Source: Microbacterium aerolatum
GTDB taxonomy: Bacteria > Actinomycetota > Actinomycetes > Actinomycetales > Microbacteriaceae
Assembly (NCBI RefSeq): GCF_007988825.1
Contig: NZ_BJUW01000014.1
Location: 1 to 64,000, forward strand
Length of the DNA: 64,000 nt
Direction of reading: 5' to 3'
Shown here: piece by piece, positions 29,256 to 37,558 of the stretch
How positions within the stretch are numbered: position 1 is the first letter of the stretch
Layout of the letters: each line of letters starts with the position of its first letter
Position numbers and translations under genes: made by a program
The notes under the pieces: model-generated
Database searches by the model: none
The model's input: only the letters and a program-made list of their open reading frames with translations
Told to the model about the DNA's origin: nothing

Positions 29256-30262
29256 CCGAAGGTCCTCGTGCCCGCCGGGACGGTCCGTGCGCCAGCCGAG
29301 ATGGCGGAAGCGCGCTTCGACCCATCCTCATTGAATCCGGGGGGCATCGGGAACACTGTCTCGTCGTCGCCGTTCTTGCCCAGTAGCTTCTGGAACGCCA
29401 GTGCTGCCTTGCCCTCGTCCTCCTCGGCGAGCGCTTCGCGCGCGGTTTCCGCTGCGTCGGCAAAACGTGCTTTCGCTGCGTCCAGCTCATCATCTGTCGC
29501 ACGAATGCGGATGGTGTGCCCAGGCAGAGTGGGGTCGTTCACCGCGATGCCGAAGGTGACATAGCTGTCGATGATCTTGCTGACCTCTTTGAGCGCAGAG
29601 ACGTAATACTCTGCGTGATCGTTGCCTGAGACCAGGCCGGAGGCGAAGGCCTGGTAGGTCGCGACCTCGATGAAGAACCCACCAGGCTTCTTGCTGGCGC
29701 CGAGTATCGAGCGTCGGGTCTGACGCAGCAGCTTCACCGTGGGAACGTAGTAGCCGTCATGTGCCGCGTTCATCTCGGTCGACAGCGACGTGAGTTTCTC
29801 CGGATTGGTACGCACCCACTCGTCCTCATCGCCCTTCTGCGGGATCTCCCACGTTTCGCCGTCCCAGTAAGGGCGGGCAGGCACCGCGTCGACATACAGG
29901 TCGTACTCGGGGAACGACACTTGCAGACTGCGATCCTGACGCTTCGTTCGTCGGTGACCATCGTCATCGCTACCGAACTCCGCATGCAGAACGGTGAAGA
30001 ATCGGTCGAGGATGTTTTTCGACGTGACGTCGTTCGGTAGGTCCGGGAGTCGCACGAACACGTCGACGTCCTTGACCCGCTTGATCGACACGTTCCTCTT
30101 GTACGAGCCGATCAGCACTGGGTCCACTCCGTACTCGGTGAGCTTCGTGTCGGCTTCGAGTGCATCGCGCACCAGTCGGTGCGCCTCCGGTGCGTTGGCC
30201 TTGTCATCGCCGGGCTCGATGGAGCTCAGCGCATCCTTGAACTGCTGCTTGAGGTGAGCCAT
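29252..30262 (-). CDS. CBASS cGAS/DncV-like nucleotidyltransferase (CD-NTase)
   Basis: The 336-aa product has the nucleotidyltransferase signature GSYKRNVSIKRVKDVDVFV: Gly52-Ser53 and the metal-binding Asp65/Asp67, with the third Asp at 125 in YDLYVDAVPA. CD-NTases make cyclic di- or trinucleotides on phage infection; which one is not readable here, although a SAVED partner usually means a trinucleotide. The chain ends in ...GTRTFG; a C-terminal glycine after a flexible tail is what Cap2-type conjugation requires. An ATG with ggaggg four bases before it fixes the start. Confidence 0.9.
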   Translation of the reverse strand: MAHLKQQFKDALSSIEPGDDKANAPEAHRLVRDALEADTKLTEYGVDPVLIGSYKRNVSIKRVKDVDVFVRLPDLPNDVTSKNILDRFFTVLHAEFGSDDDGHRRTKRQDRSLQVSFPEYDLYVDAVPARPYWDGETWEIPQKGDEDEWVRTNPEKLTSLSTEMNAAHDGYYVPTVKLLRQTRRSILGASKKPGGFFIEVATYQAFASGLVSGNDHAEYYVSALKEVSKIIDSYVTFGIAVNDPTLPGHTIRIRATDDELDAAKARFADAAETAREALAEEDEGKAALAFQKLLGKNGDDETVFPMPPGFNEDGSKRASAISAGARTVPAGTRTFG

Positions 30263-30355
30263 CGGGCCCTCCGATCTCGTTGTGATTGTCTTGGACTTCT
30301 CCGAGCCTGTCCCATGCCACCGACATTTCGGCGAGCATGGAGAGCAGGTGGTGTA

Positions 30356-30472
30356 CTACTTCTTGCCGCGTTTGCCGGTGCTCTCGTTGGTCGTGGTTTT
30401 CGGGTGACGCTTCACTGTGGACTGCTTCACGAACCGCCCCGTGACTGCGCTGCGCCCTCTCTTGCCTGCCAT
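30356..30472 (-). CDS. small basic protein, 38 aa, upstream of CD-NTase
   Basis: The ATG at 30472 follows an excellent ribosome binding site (gaggaggtgagg). The product is Lys/Arg/Thr-rich (GRSAVTGRFVKQSTVKRHPK near the middle), of a type of tiny protein I recall seeing widely in bacteria without function. It is on the CBASS strand, 93 bases before the CD-NTase, and may be the first gene of that operon. An ATG further upstream (30565) is unlikely because it would override the strong site. Confidence 0.7.
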   Translation of the reverse strand: MAGKRGRSAVTGRFVKQSTVKRHPKTTTNESTGKRGKK

Positions 30473-30574
30473 GTTCCTCACCTCCTCGATGTTCCAGACT
30501 CGATGCTGTGTTTCAATTCTAACACGCTTCGTGTCGAAGGCGACGTGCTGTCGCAGATGTGACACACTGGGAGC
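30473..30574. promoter_or_regulatory. divergent control region between CBASS side and HTH/ImmA genes
   Basis: This A+T-richer gap separates oppositely transcribed genes. TGTGTT (30507-30512) and AACACG (30521-30526) form an imperfect inverted repeat with an 8-base spacer, TAGAAT on the minus strand overlaps it, and GTGACACAC lies close to the HTH start. It is a plausible operator for the XRE-type repressor encoded next to it. Confidence 0.4.
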
Positions 30575-30937
30575 ATGGCCAAGACCACGATCAACACGGC
30601 CGCGCTGTACTCCGCCCTAGACGCCGCTCGTCAAGAGAGGCAGCTTTCTTGGCGAGCGCTCGCCGGTGAAGTAGGGGTGAGCCCCTCGTTACTCTCCCGG
30701 CTCGGCAACGGCCTCAAGCCGGACACCGACGGCTTCGCCACGATCATTGCCTGGCTCCGACTCCCGGCCGAGGACTTCTTCGAGCACGAGGGGCAGCACG
30801 ACAACGCACGTGAGCCCGACCTCATGGCGCAGCTCGCACCGCTCCTGCGCGCCCGGAAGGACCTCAGCGAGACCGACGTCAAGTACCTGCAACAGGTCAT
30901 CGGTGCGACCATCGAACGTGCACGGGCTCAGGGATGA
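30575..30937 (+). CDS. XRE-family HTH regulator (CapH-like)
   Basis: In this 120-aa product, residues 10-70 form a helix-turn-helix of XRE type (ALDAARQERQLSWRALAGEVGVSPSLLSRLGNGLKP). The rest is helical and may dimerise. It is followed after 3 bases by an ImmA/IrrE peptidase gene. Such pairs act as repressor plus activating protease; CapH/CapP is the version known to control CBASS operons. Position divergent from the CBASS genes supports that role here, by inference. Confidence 0.83.
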   Translation: MAKTTINTAALYSALDAARQERQLSWRALAGEVGVSPSLLSRLGNGLKPDTDGFATIIAWLRLPAEDFFEHEGQHDNAREPDLMAQLAPLLRARKDLSETDVKYLQQVIGATIERARAQG

Positions 30938-30940
30938 CTC

Positions 30941-31492
30941 GTGCGTCGAGGATTCAAGACCGAGGCGAAGAGCCTCGCGCTGGAGCTACGAGCCGAGATC
31001 GGCCTCGACGCGCATGCGCCTTTCGACCCCTACGCCTTCGCTTCTGAGTACGGCATCCCGGTGGTCCAGCTCAGCGACCTTGATGGTGTCGCGCGTGACC
31101 ACTTCCTGCGGGCGGACGGAAGCGCACTGTCCGGGGCGCTGATCCCGAACGGGAGTGGCGTGGTCATCCTGGAAAACGATGCTCAGACCCTGACTCGTCG
31201 TCGCACCACCATGTGCCACGAACTCGCCCACGTCGTCCTGGAGCACCAGTTCGGCGTCTCGCTTTCCGACGAGAGGAAGTGTGGGCTCGGCGGCGACCAA
31301 GAAGCCGAAGCCGACTGGCTCTCGGGGGAGATGCTGATCCCCAACGACGGAGCATTCCGGCTTGCCAGAGCAAATGCCACCGACGAACAAGCCGCTCACG
31401 CCTACGATGTCAGCCTCGCGATCGCTCGATGGAGGATGAACCACAGCGGTGCGCGCAAAGTCATGCAGCGAGTTCGGGCAAGACGGGCGTAA
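30941..31492 (+). CDS. ImmA/IrrE-family metallopeptidase (CapP-like)
   Basis: This 183-aa gluzincin-type peptidase has zinc motif CHELAHVVLEH near residues 88-98 and downstream Glu in QEAEADWLSGEMLIP, the full ImmA/IrrE pattern. The GTG start is 3 bases after the HTH gene stop. Related proteases cleave their partner HTH repressor in response to DNA damage or foreign DNA. No C-terminal sensory extension is obvious. Confidence 0.86.
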   Translation: MRRGFKTEAKSLALELRAEIGLDAHAPFDPYAFASEYGIPVVQLSDLDGVARDHFLRADGSALSGALIPNGSGVVILENDAQTLTRRRTTMCHELAHVVLEHQFGVSLSDERKCGLGGDQEAEADWLSGEMLIPNDGAFRLARANATDEQAAHAYDVSLAIARWRMNHSGARKVMQRVRARRA

Positions 31493-31614
31493 AGCACAGA
31501 TGACCAACCAAATCAGCGCCATTCCGCTCAGGGCATCGAAGGCGTCTCCAGGATCATCGGCGATCGGCAATGATGGGCGCGACTCTGCGCATTCCGATCG
31601 CAGCGTCCTGCAGG

Positions 31615-32091
31615 CTAGGCCTGCGTTCGCGGATCGAAGCCAGCCGCGGTGCGCGGCACGAGCGTGGGCTCGATCGCCTCACCGAGATGGTGGATGCGCC
31701 AGCTGCTGATTGGTACCACCGCGATCTCTGGGCGCCACACGAGCGTCACGTGCATCGTCGCAGGGACGGCGTCGATGTCATCATTGAGATACGCATCGGT
31801 CTCGACGAGGCGCACATAGGCCACGTCCGGTGCGCCGATGCCGAACAGTGCCGTGGTGCTGATCTTGAGGCCTGAAGAGAAGACGGATCGAGCTCGGGAG
31901 AAATCTTCCCAGGTGCCAAGCGATTCAGGGGTGACGAATGCGCACCCCAACAGTTCGCTCGCATTCGCTTGTTCCATATCTAGGCCGGTACGAAATACAT
32001 CGACGAAGAGCGATGGGTGCCAGTCGGGAAGCGACTCGTAGGTCACCATGGCGTCGTCTTCTTCGGTCCAGCCAGCCGGCTCGTCACTCAT
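31615..32091 (-). CDS. unrecognised 158-aa acidic protein
   Basis: No family was recognised. The product is acidic, with a Trp/His-containing segment (LPDWHPSLFVDVFRTGL) and a probable beta-sheet C-terminal half (MHVTLVWRPEIAVVPISSWRIHHLG). It lies 76 bases downstream of the nuclease/repeat gene on the same strand, so it may be the second gene of that unit. It converges with the ImmA gene. Confidence 0.6.
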   Translation of the reverse strand: MSDEPAGWTEEDDAMVTYESLPDWHPSLFVDVFRTGLDMEQANASELLGCAFVTPESLGTWEDFSRARSVFSSGLKISTTALFGIGAPDVAYVRLVETDAYLNDDIDAVPATMHVTLVWRPEIAVVPISSWRIHHLGEAIEPTLVPRTAAGFDPRTQA

Positions 32092-32167
32092 CTGCCCATA
32101 ATGTCAGGGGTCGCCGACATGGCGGCGAGCTGTTCCTCCGGAGCCCGGTTGCGCTGACGTGTCGGTT

Positions 32168-35100
32168 CTAGGGGGCTTCTGTGTCGCTGAGGGCGGTGCG
32201 CACGCTGTAGGCAGGGTCGTCGGCCAGTACAGCGCGCACATCTGCATGAGCGCCATCGGCTTGGCCCGCGAGCTCGCGGGCGAGCGTTCGCCGCACGCGC
32301 ACGTCGGAGTCACGCGCCAAGCGGATGCCGAGGTGCTCAGGTTCGCCGTGCTCGACCCACTTCAGTGCGACCAGACTTCGGATGGCCCATCCTTGCATCG
32401 AGAGGAACGCAAGGTCGTCGTTCACAGCATCACCAAGACGCTGCAGCGCGATGGTCGGCCAGTAATCGGCCTGTTCGCCGAGTAGAGCGTAGACGACGCG
32501 CCGGACTTCCTTTCGCTGGTCATCGTTGCCGGCGAGGCTGGCGGCAAGCGCCAGCGCCTGCCCGCGACTTCCCTGGGGCATCCCGTTCATGCGGAAGCCG
32601 CCTAGCTTGTGGGTGTGCTGGCTATTGAGTTCGTCGTACTTTGACGGGGTGGGCGAGGTTGCGAGTCGCATGGCAGTCTCAAAATGACTTGCATGGTGGG
32701 CTTCATTGAGATGGCGTGTGAGATTGCCTGCCGCGTTTAGATAGTCTGCGCGATCGCTGGAAGCAAGGTGCGGATCATCTGCGCGAATCAGTAGCTCGGC
32801 GACGGCAGCGTTGATTGAGTCCGAGGGCAGATGGCGAATGAGGAGCGAGTCACCGATCGCGTTCGTACCCACGCTATAGACACCAGTGAGGTGCGTGAGA
32901 GGTGTGGTGAGTCGAGCCAAGGCATCGGCGGCAACAGCCGGATCGATGTCCGTCGGGTCGGCGAGTGCCAGTGTTTCCTGTGCCCAGTGGTTGCCGGCTG
33001 CGGCGAGCGTGGTGAGTCCGTCCCGCGCAAGCGCCTCGTTCTTCGCAATCGCATCGTGGGCAGTCTCACTTCGCGCGCCCTGAGCTCTGCCCAGGAGCGG
33101 CACAAGGTGGGCGATAGCACGTGGAGCGAGGTCCGGATGCCTGAGCGCGATCTTCGCCACAGCAAGCGCCTCATCGTCATCGTGGAACCGGTAGTGGTTC
33201 TCCTGAACCTCCGGTTGCTGCTCAAAGTGTGCCAACGCGGCCGTCGCCGGTGCGTGAGCAATGCGGCCGGCAATACCCGCCAACGCCTTGATTGCGTTGT
33301 TGTAGCGCGAGGTCGCAAAGGAGCGCAGATCGGGTCGGGTGCCTTCCTCGGCTGCCGCGAGCTCCGCGATGATGTGCTCGGCGATGAAGTCCACGAGGGT
33401 GTCGGGAACGAGATCCGCCTGGGAAGCGATGAGGCGGTAGGTGGCACCCACCGTCCAGTAGTTCGGTGCGTCCAGATTCTCCGTGATGTCAAGGAACTGA
33501 AGCGGCAATGACTTGCCCAGTGAGTCGATCCGTTTTGTCGCACCTATCTGCGCGAGGTGATGAGCGGCGAGGGTAGGTTCGTCGGACTCGATCATGATCG
33601 AGGCAAGCACGCGCCGCGCGCGTTCTTCTTCTACCAAGTCGCTAGTCGCGACCGCATCACGCAGCGCGCGCTGCGCGGAGATCGCCGCAGATCGCAGGCT
33701 GCCCTCGTTCAGTCCTGACAGTGCGTCGACGTAGGCGTCATGGGCCGTCGGCACGATTGGCTTGGAGATACCCATTTCTCGGACAGCGGTTTGCAAAGGA
33801 AGTAGTTCGTTACTTGTGAACGGGTTCCAGCGTGAGCGGAAGGCACGCCTGCTGAAGATCCACGTCGATGCCTCGCCCCACTGAGAGGCAAGCGACGCAA
33901 AGCCGGAGGCCTCATCCCAGGCTAGGTCGGCTTCCTTGAACTTCTCGTACCGAGCGAGGCTGCGTGCGTGGCGAGCGGCGATGAGTCCGGAGACGCTATA
34001 TCCGTGGGTGATCTTTCGAGCGTCGGTGAGAAGCTCTGCCCAGTCCTGCGTCGACTCGGCGATGATCAGGCGAAGGCGAGTACGTCGCATTTGATCGAGA
34101 CCAGGAAGACGGGACAACTCGGCCAGGGTGGGGACAGCGCTGCTCAGCCAGTCGGAGCGGTCGTTAGCAATAGCTGTTTCGCCTGCGAGGAGCGCGAGAC
34201 GTACCTGGTCCTCGGGCTCCCCAAGCCGCAGCTCCTTGACGTCCGGAAGATAGCCGAGCGGATTCATATAGAGGTTGATTGCGCATTCGGCGACCTTGCG
34301 GCAGGCATCTACTGTTGGGGCAATTTCGGCCTGAGTTGTTAACTCCGCTAGACGTGACTGCGTTATCTGGGCGGTTGTCGCGAGGCCTTGCTCGAGTGCC
34401 GACCAGAACTCATCGAGAGTGTGGCGTGACGCCTCCTCGGCTCGTCCGTTGAGAGCCAAGAGGCGCACGCGCTCCTTCTCGTGAGACGCCGCATGAGGCT
34501 TGAACCCTGCATTGTGCAGGGCAGCCTGCCCCTTCTCGATGAGCGCAAGCGCCTGTTCGGGATCGGTCGTTTCAGCCGCCTTATCAAAAAACTCCTGAGC
34601 ACCCGTCGAGACCTCGGGAGTGCGTGCGATTGCCTCTCGCACCGCGGCAGCATCGGCGGTGGGTACCTGGGTAACATCGATCTTGAACTTGTGACAGAAC
34701 GCCTCTGCCGTGGGCATACCGAAGTACTCGATCACGATCTCTGGCCGTTTACGCAAGAGCGCCGAGAGCTCCTGCGCATCCCAAAGGTCGAGAACGACCG
34801 GTCGAAGCTCCTTACGCTGAACAGCCAGCTCCTCGACTGCACCGGTGCTCTTGACTGCGCATGCCACGCCCAAAATCAGGCGCTGAACCGTGAACGGTCG
34901 CTCCGTAGTGAGGAACTTCTTGACCGCGGCGGTGAGCTGTGACTTCCCGAACCGCTTGTAGTTCTTGCTCTGAAGAGCGACGCCTGCGCCGTCCGGTGCC
35001 AGCGCAACGATGTCGAGTCCGAGTTGAGCCTGCCCGCGGTCTCCGTAAAGCTGTGCTTCACGAAGTCCTTCGACGTCTCGCATCATCCGCAGTTGAAGGC

Positions 35101-35230
35101 GTTCGAAGTTCTCCCATGAAAGGGAAGTGAACGGGAGCTCCTCCAGCTTGCCGATCACCGGAGCCGGGGTGGTGACCGACGCAGGTGCATACAGCGTTGA
35201 AGCCAATGACAGATGTTTCCAGTCAGCCAC
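32168..35230 (-). CDS. PD-(D/E)xK nuclease domain fused to long helical repeats, putative defence protein
   Basis: This product is about 1020 aa. Residues 38-110 fit a PD-(D/E)xK (Mrr-like) fold: Glu40 in WENFERL, Asp73 in LGLDIVAL and the QxK motif in VALQSKNY (87-89). From about 240 to the end the sequence is alpha-helical repeat, TPR-like in places (EQALALIEKGQAALHNAGF). No Walker A motif is present, so it is not a STAND/Avs NTPase. GTG 35230 is chosen for its aaggggg site 5 bases upstream; an open frame extends to 35425. It is divergent from a SIR2-family gene, 233 bases away. Confidence 0.78.
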   Translation of the reverse strand: MADWKHLSLASTLYAPASVTTPAPVIGKLEELPFTSLSWENFERLQLRMMRDVEGLREAQLYGDRGQAQLGLDIVALAPDGAGVALQSKNYKRFGKSQLTAAVKKFLTTERPFTVQRLILGVACAVKSTGAVEELAVQRKELRPVVLDLWDAQELSALLRKRPEIVIEYFGMPTAEAFCHKFKIDVTQVPTADAAAVREAIARTPEVSTGAQEFFDKAAETTDPEQALALIEKGQAALHNAGFKPHAASHEKERVRLLALNGRAEEASRHTLDEFWSALEQGLATTAQITQSRLAELTTQAEIAPTVDACRKVAECAINLYMNPLGYLPDVKELRLGEPEDQVRLALLAGETAIANDRSDWLSSAVPTLAELSRLPGLDQMRRTRLRLIIAESTQDWAELLTDARKITHGYSVSGLIAARHARSLARYEKFKEADLAWDEASGFASLASQWGEASTWIFSRRAFRSRWNPFTSNELLPLQTAVREMGISKPIVPTAHDAYVDALSGLNEGSLRSAAISAQRALRDAVATSDLVEEERARRVLASIMIESDEPTLAAHHLAQIGATKRIDSLGKSLPLQFLDITENLDAPNYWTVGATYRLIASQADLVPDTLVDFIAEHIIAELAAAEEGTRPDLRSFATSRYNNAIKALAGIAGRIAHAPATAALAHFEQQPEVQENHYRFHDDDEALAVAKIALRHPDLAPRAIAHLVPLLGRAQGARSETAHDAIAKNEALARDGLTTLAAAGNHWAQETLALADPTDIDPAVAADALARLTTPLTHLTGVYSVGTNAIGDSLLIRHLPSDSINAAVAELLIRADDPHLASSDRADYLNAAGNLTRHLNEAHHASHFETAMRLATSPTPSKYDELNSQHTHKLGGFRMNGMPQGSRGQALALAASLAGNDDQRKEVRRVVYALLGEQADYWPTIALQRLGDAVNDDLAFLSMQGWAIRSLVALKWVEHGEPEHLGIRLARDSDVRVRRTLARELAGQADGAHADVRAVLADDPAYSVRTALSDTEAP

Positions 35231-35463
35231 AAATGCCCCCTTGCCCCGCCCGGTCGCGCCCTTACTCAGGGCCGAGCCTGTCGACTCCATCCTACGAGAG
35301 GCGCTGAAGGGCGCTCCCTCACCAAGGTTCGACGCCAATCGTGGGGAACACCCACTGACTAGCATGCTTCGCATGCGACGGGAAGGGCCCGCCTCCAGTG
35401 CCAGAAACATCCGCTCGGAGGGCACGTGTACCTTTCGTGTCTGCCCGGCGTCGCTGGTGAGAG

Positions 35464-36600
35464 ATGGGTCGCCGCTGCCATGCTGGTATCGTGCAGACGA
35501 ATCTCGACGAGGCCCGTGAGTGGGTGGGGCGGGCGAGCGGGCGAGCCCTATTCCTCTTGGGCGCGGGGGCCTCTAAGCCTGCGCTTCCGGTCTCCGCTGA
35601 GCTCACTGAGATCGTGCTCGCGAGCATTGATGAGGCGACACTCAACTTCGCTGCTGAATCGCGGGTCCCGGAGCTCTGGCGGGATATTCGTCCGGTGCTC
35701 GCATCGATGGGCTCAAACATCGAGGATCTTTACCAAGCGGTCGAGACGCTGACCTATCAGGACTCTGACCCGACGCGGTTCTGGGTTAAAGGTTTCATGG
35801 AGTTCCCTACCTACGGCGGTAACACCGCAGAGCTGGCACGAGACGCTCAGTGGATCCTCGACATGGTCCAGGGGCACACCCTCGGTGCGCTTGATACCGC
35901 CCAGGCAGATGCGCCACTTGGTCACTTTGAGCCGTTGCTTCGTGCCGCCAAGACGGGCATCGTCACGCTTAACTACGACCAGCTCATTGAGCGGGCTGGT
36001 GAGAAGTTCGGTGTCGAAGTCTCCACAGGAGCCGAGCTGTGGGATGGAGGCTTCCAGTGGCAATTCGGGACAGCAGCCGTGCATCTCCTGAAGATGCATG
36101 GCTCCATGACCTGGCGCGGCTCTCGATCAATCAACCATGAGAGCGGGAACCTCGTCCCGGCTGTCGGCTTCTATGAAACGAGCGGTCTCAACGAAGCTGC
36201 GCCCAATCGACTTCTGACCCCGACCGTCATCTTCGGATCGGGTTCGAAAACCACTCCCTTCTCGGCTTTCCCGGCGTTGACTCGTCAGTTCCACGACTGG
36301 CTTGAAAGATCAGAGCTGCTGGTCGTGGTCGGCTACTCCTTCCGCGATCAACATGTGGATGCGGCGATCCGCCGCTGGGCTTCGTTGTCACCGTCTCGTC
36401 GCATCGTCGTGATCGACCCTTATCCGCGTCGCCACATCCGCCAAGACGAGGACACCCTCGGCGGATTGCTTTGGGCGATGGATGCGGAGTACCGGACGCC
36501 GGACGCAGATGCTCCATCCGTGGCTGCCACTCTGGGAAAAAACCGGATGATCTTCCTGACCGGAGGCGTGGAGAGCCTCCTCCCAGCGCTAGTTGCTTAG
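35464..36600 (+). CDS. SIR2-family protein, putative NAD-consuming defence effector
   Basis: The 378-aa product has the SIR2 signatures ALFLLGAGASKPALP near residue 28 (NAD-binding GAGAS), GIVTLNYDQLIERA, LLKMHGSMTW (HG pair) and LLVVVGYSFRDQHVDAAIRRW. This is the pattern of stand-alone SIR2 domains in anti-phage systems, which deplete NAD. ATG 35464 or GTG 35491 could start it. It is divergent from the nuclease/repeat gene and is the last gene before attR. Confidence 0.87.
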   Translation: MGRRCHAGIVQTNLDEAREWVGRASGRALFLLGAGASKPALPVSAELTEIVLASIDEATLNFAAESRVPELWRDIRPVLASMGSNIEDLYQAVETLTYQDSDPTRFWVKGFMEFPTYGGNTAELARDAQWILDMVQGHTLGALDTAQADAPLGHFEPLLRAAKTGIVTLNYDQLIERAGEKFGVEVSTGAELWDGGFQWQFGTAAVHLLKMHGSMTWRGSRSINHESGNLVPAVGFYETSGLNEAAPNRLLTPTVIFGSGSKTTPFSAFPALTRQFHDWLERSELLVVVGYSFRDQHVDAAIRRWASLSPSRRIVVIDPYPRRHIRQDEDTLGGLLWAMDAEYRTPDADAPSVAATLGKNRMIFLTGGVESLLPALVA

Positions 36601-36819
36601 CCTCTAAGCAACCGGGGCTGACCGCGATCTTCGGGTGATCGTTGCGACACGGATTTGTCCATCTCAGTGAGTTCGCTGGCGAACGGAGGAGGTCGGCGGT
36701 CGAAGCGGGGGACCAAAAGGGGACCAGAATCATGCAAACCATGCATGTCGTGACGTGTTCTGCACGCTCAGATCCCCGAAAACATGCGGATTTCGGTTCC
36801 ATCGAAGCCGTCTGGACGC
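36601..36819. other. non-coding right end of island
   Basis: No gene is supported in these 219 bases. GGGGACCA occurs at 36708-36715 and 36719-36726, 11 bases apart, a spacing that suits integrase arm sites. A partly palindromic stretch with ATGCA words (near 36733-36747) follows. Confidence 0.5.
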
Positions 36820-36865
36820 CTGGGGGTCAAGGGGTCGCAGGTTCAAATCCTGTCAGCCCGACCGA
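36820..36865 (+). repeat. attR, 46-bp direct repeat of tRNA-Pro 3' half
   Basis: This is an exact copy of 22682-22727. It lacks the 5' half of the tRNA, so it is not a second tRNA gene. The sequences diverge immediately outside (c/a on both sides), fixing the repeat length. Confidence 0.95.
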
Positions 36866-36871
36866 CCGACT

Positions 36872-36903
36872 AGCCCCGGAATCTCGCAAGAGTTTCCGGG
36901 GCT
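36872..36903 (+). terminator. intrinsic terminator, ancestral tRNA-Pro terminator
   Basis: AGCCCCGGAA (36872-36881) and TTCCGGGGCT (36894-36903) are perfect 10-bp complements around a 12-base loop, followed by ttctcttt. It sits 7 bases after attR, where the tRNA terminator would lie in an uninterrupted chromosome. Confidence 0.85.
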
Positions 36904-36968
36904 TTCTCTTTGCTCGGAAGCCAGGGGCCTCCAGGAGGCCTCCGGTTGTCCACAGCCCCTGCCAGGGG

Positions 36969-37553
36969 TCAGGGGATCAGGGCGGTGATCAGCCGATCCA
37001 GCACCCCGTGTGCGCGGTCACGGGCCGTTGCAAGGTCGTCATGCTGCGCGATCCAGAGCGCCGCTTCGTTCATCGCGCCTGACAGAAGCATCGTGGTGGC
37101 ATCAAGATGATCGTCGGCTACTCCGACATCCTGGAGCGCTTCGCGCAGATGTGCGGCGGAGTTCTCGGCATCGAGTCGCCGCCATGCATCCCATCCGATT
37201 GCCGCGGGGGCGTCGATGAGCAGAACTCGCACCGCCGCTCCCGTCGTGATCGCATCGAGAAAGGCGTGGGACCCGGCGCGGAGTTGCTCTGCGGCCCCTG
37301 AACCTGCTTTGTCGGCAGCGTCGACAACCAGCGCGGCGACGCTGGACTGGAGCTCGCTCGCCACCGCTCCGAAGAGCCCTACTTTGCTTCCGTAGTGATG
37401 GTAGACCGCTCCGCGCGTGACGCCCGCGGCCCGAGCGATGTCGTCGAGGGACACGTCGGCGTATCCATGAGCGGAGAACAGCCCTATAGCTGCCTCGAGG
37501 ACTTGTCGAGCCGTGAGAGCGGCGTCGGCGGCGGAGGCGCGAGGCATGATCAT
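36969..37553 (-). CDS. TetR/AcrR-family repressor
   Basis: In this 194-aa product, the N-terminal TetR HTH is clear (QVLEAAIGLFSAHGYADVSLDDIARAAGVTRGAVYHHYGSKVGLF, residues 18-62), followed by a helical ligand-binding region. It is divergent from a VOC-family gene, 66 bases apart, and probably represses it and itself through the palindromes between them. Confidence 0.92.
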   Translation of the reverse strand: MIMPRASAADAALTARQVLEAAIGLFSAHGYADVSLDDIARAAGVTRGAVYHHYGSKVGLFGAVASELQSSVAALVVDAADKAGSGAAEQLRAGSHAFLDAITTGAAVRVLLIDAPAAIGWDAWRRLDAENSAAHLREALQDVGVADDHLDATTMLLSGAMNEAALWIAQHDDLATARDRAHGVLDRLITALIP

Positions 37554-37558
37554 TCCTT

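Noticed and set aside
32168-35230. Avs/STAND-type NTPase defence protein
   Set aside because: No Walker A or B motif was found in the chain; only nuclease motifs and helical repeats.
36820-36865. second tRNA-Pro gene
   Set aside because: Only the 3' half is present, with no matching 5' acceptor or D arm; it is the right attachment repeat.
36642-37082. 146-aa plus-strand open frame across attR
   Set aside because: It runs through the att repeat and the terminator hairpin and has no coding character.
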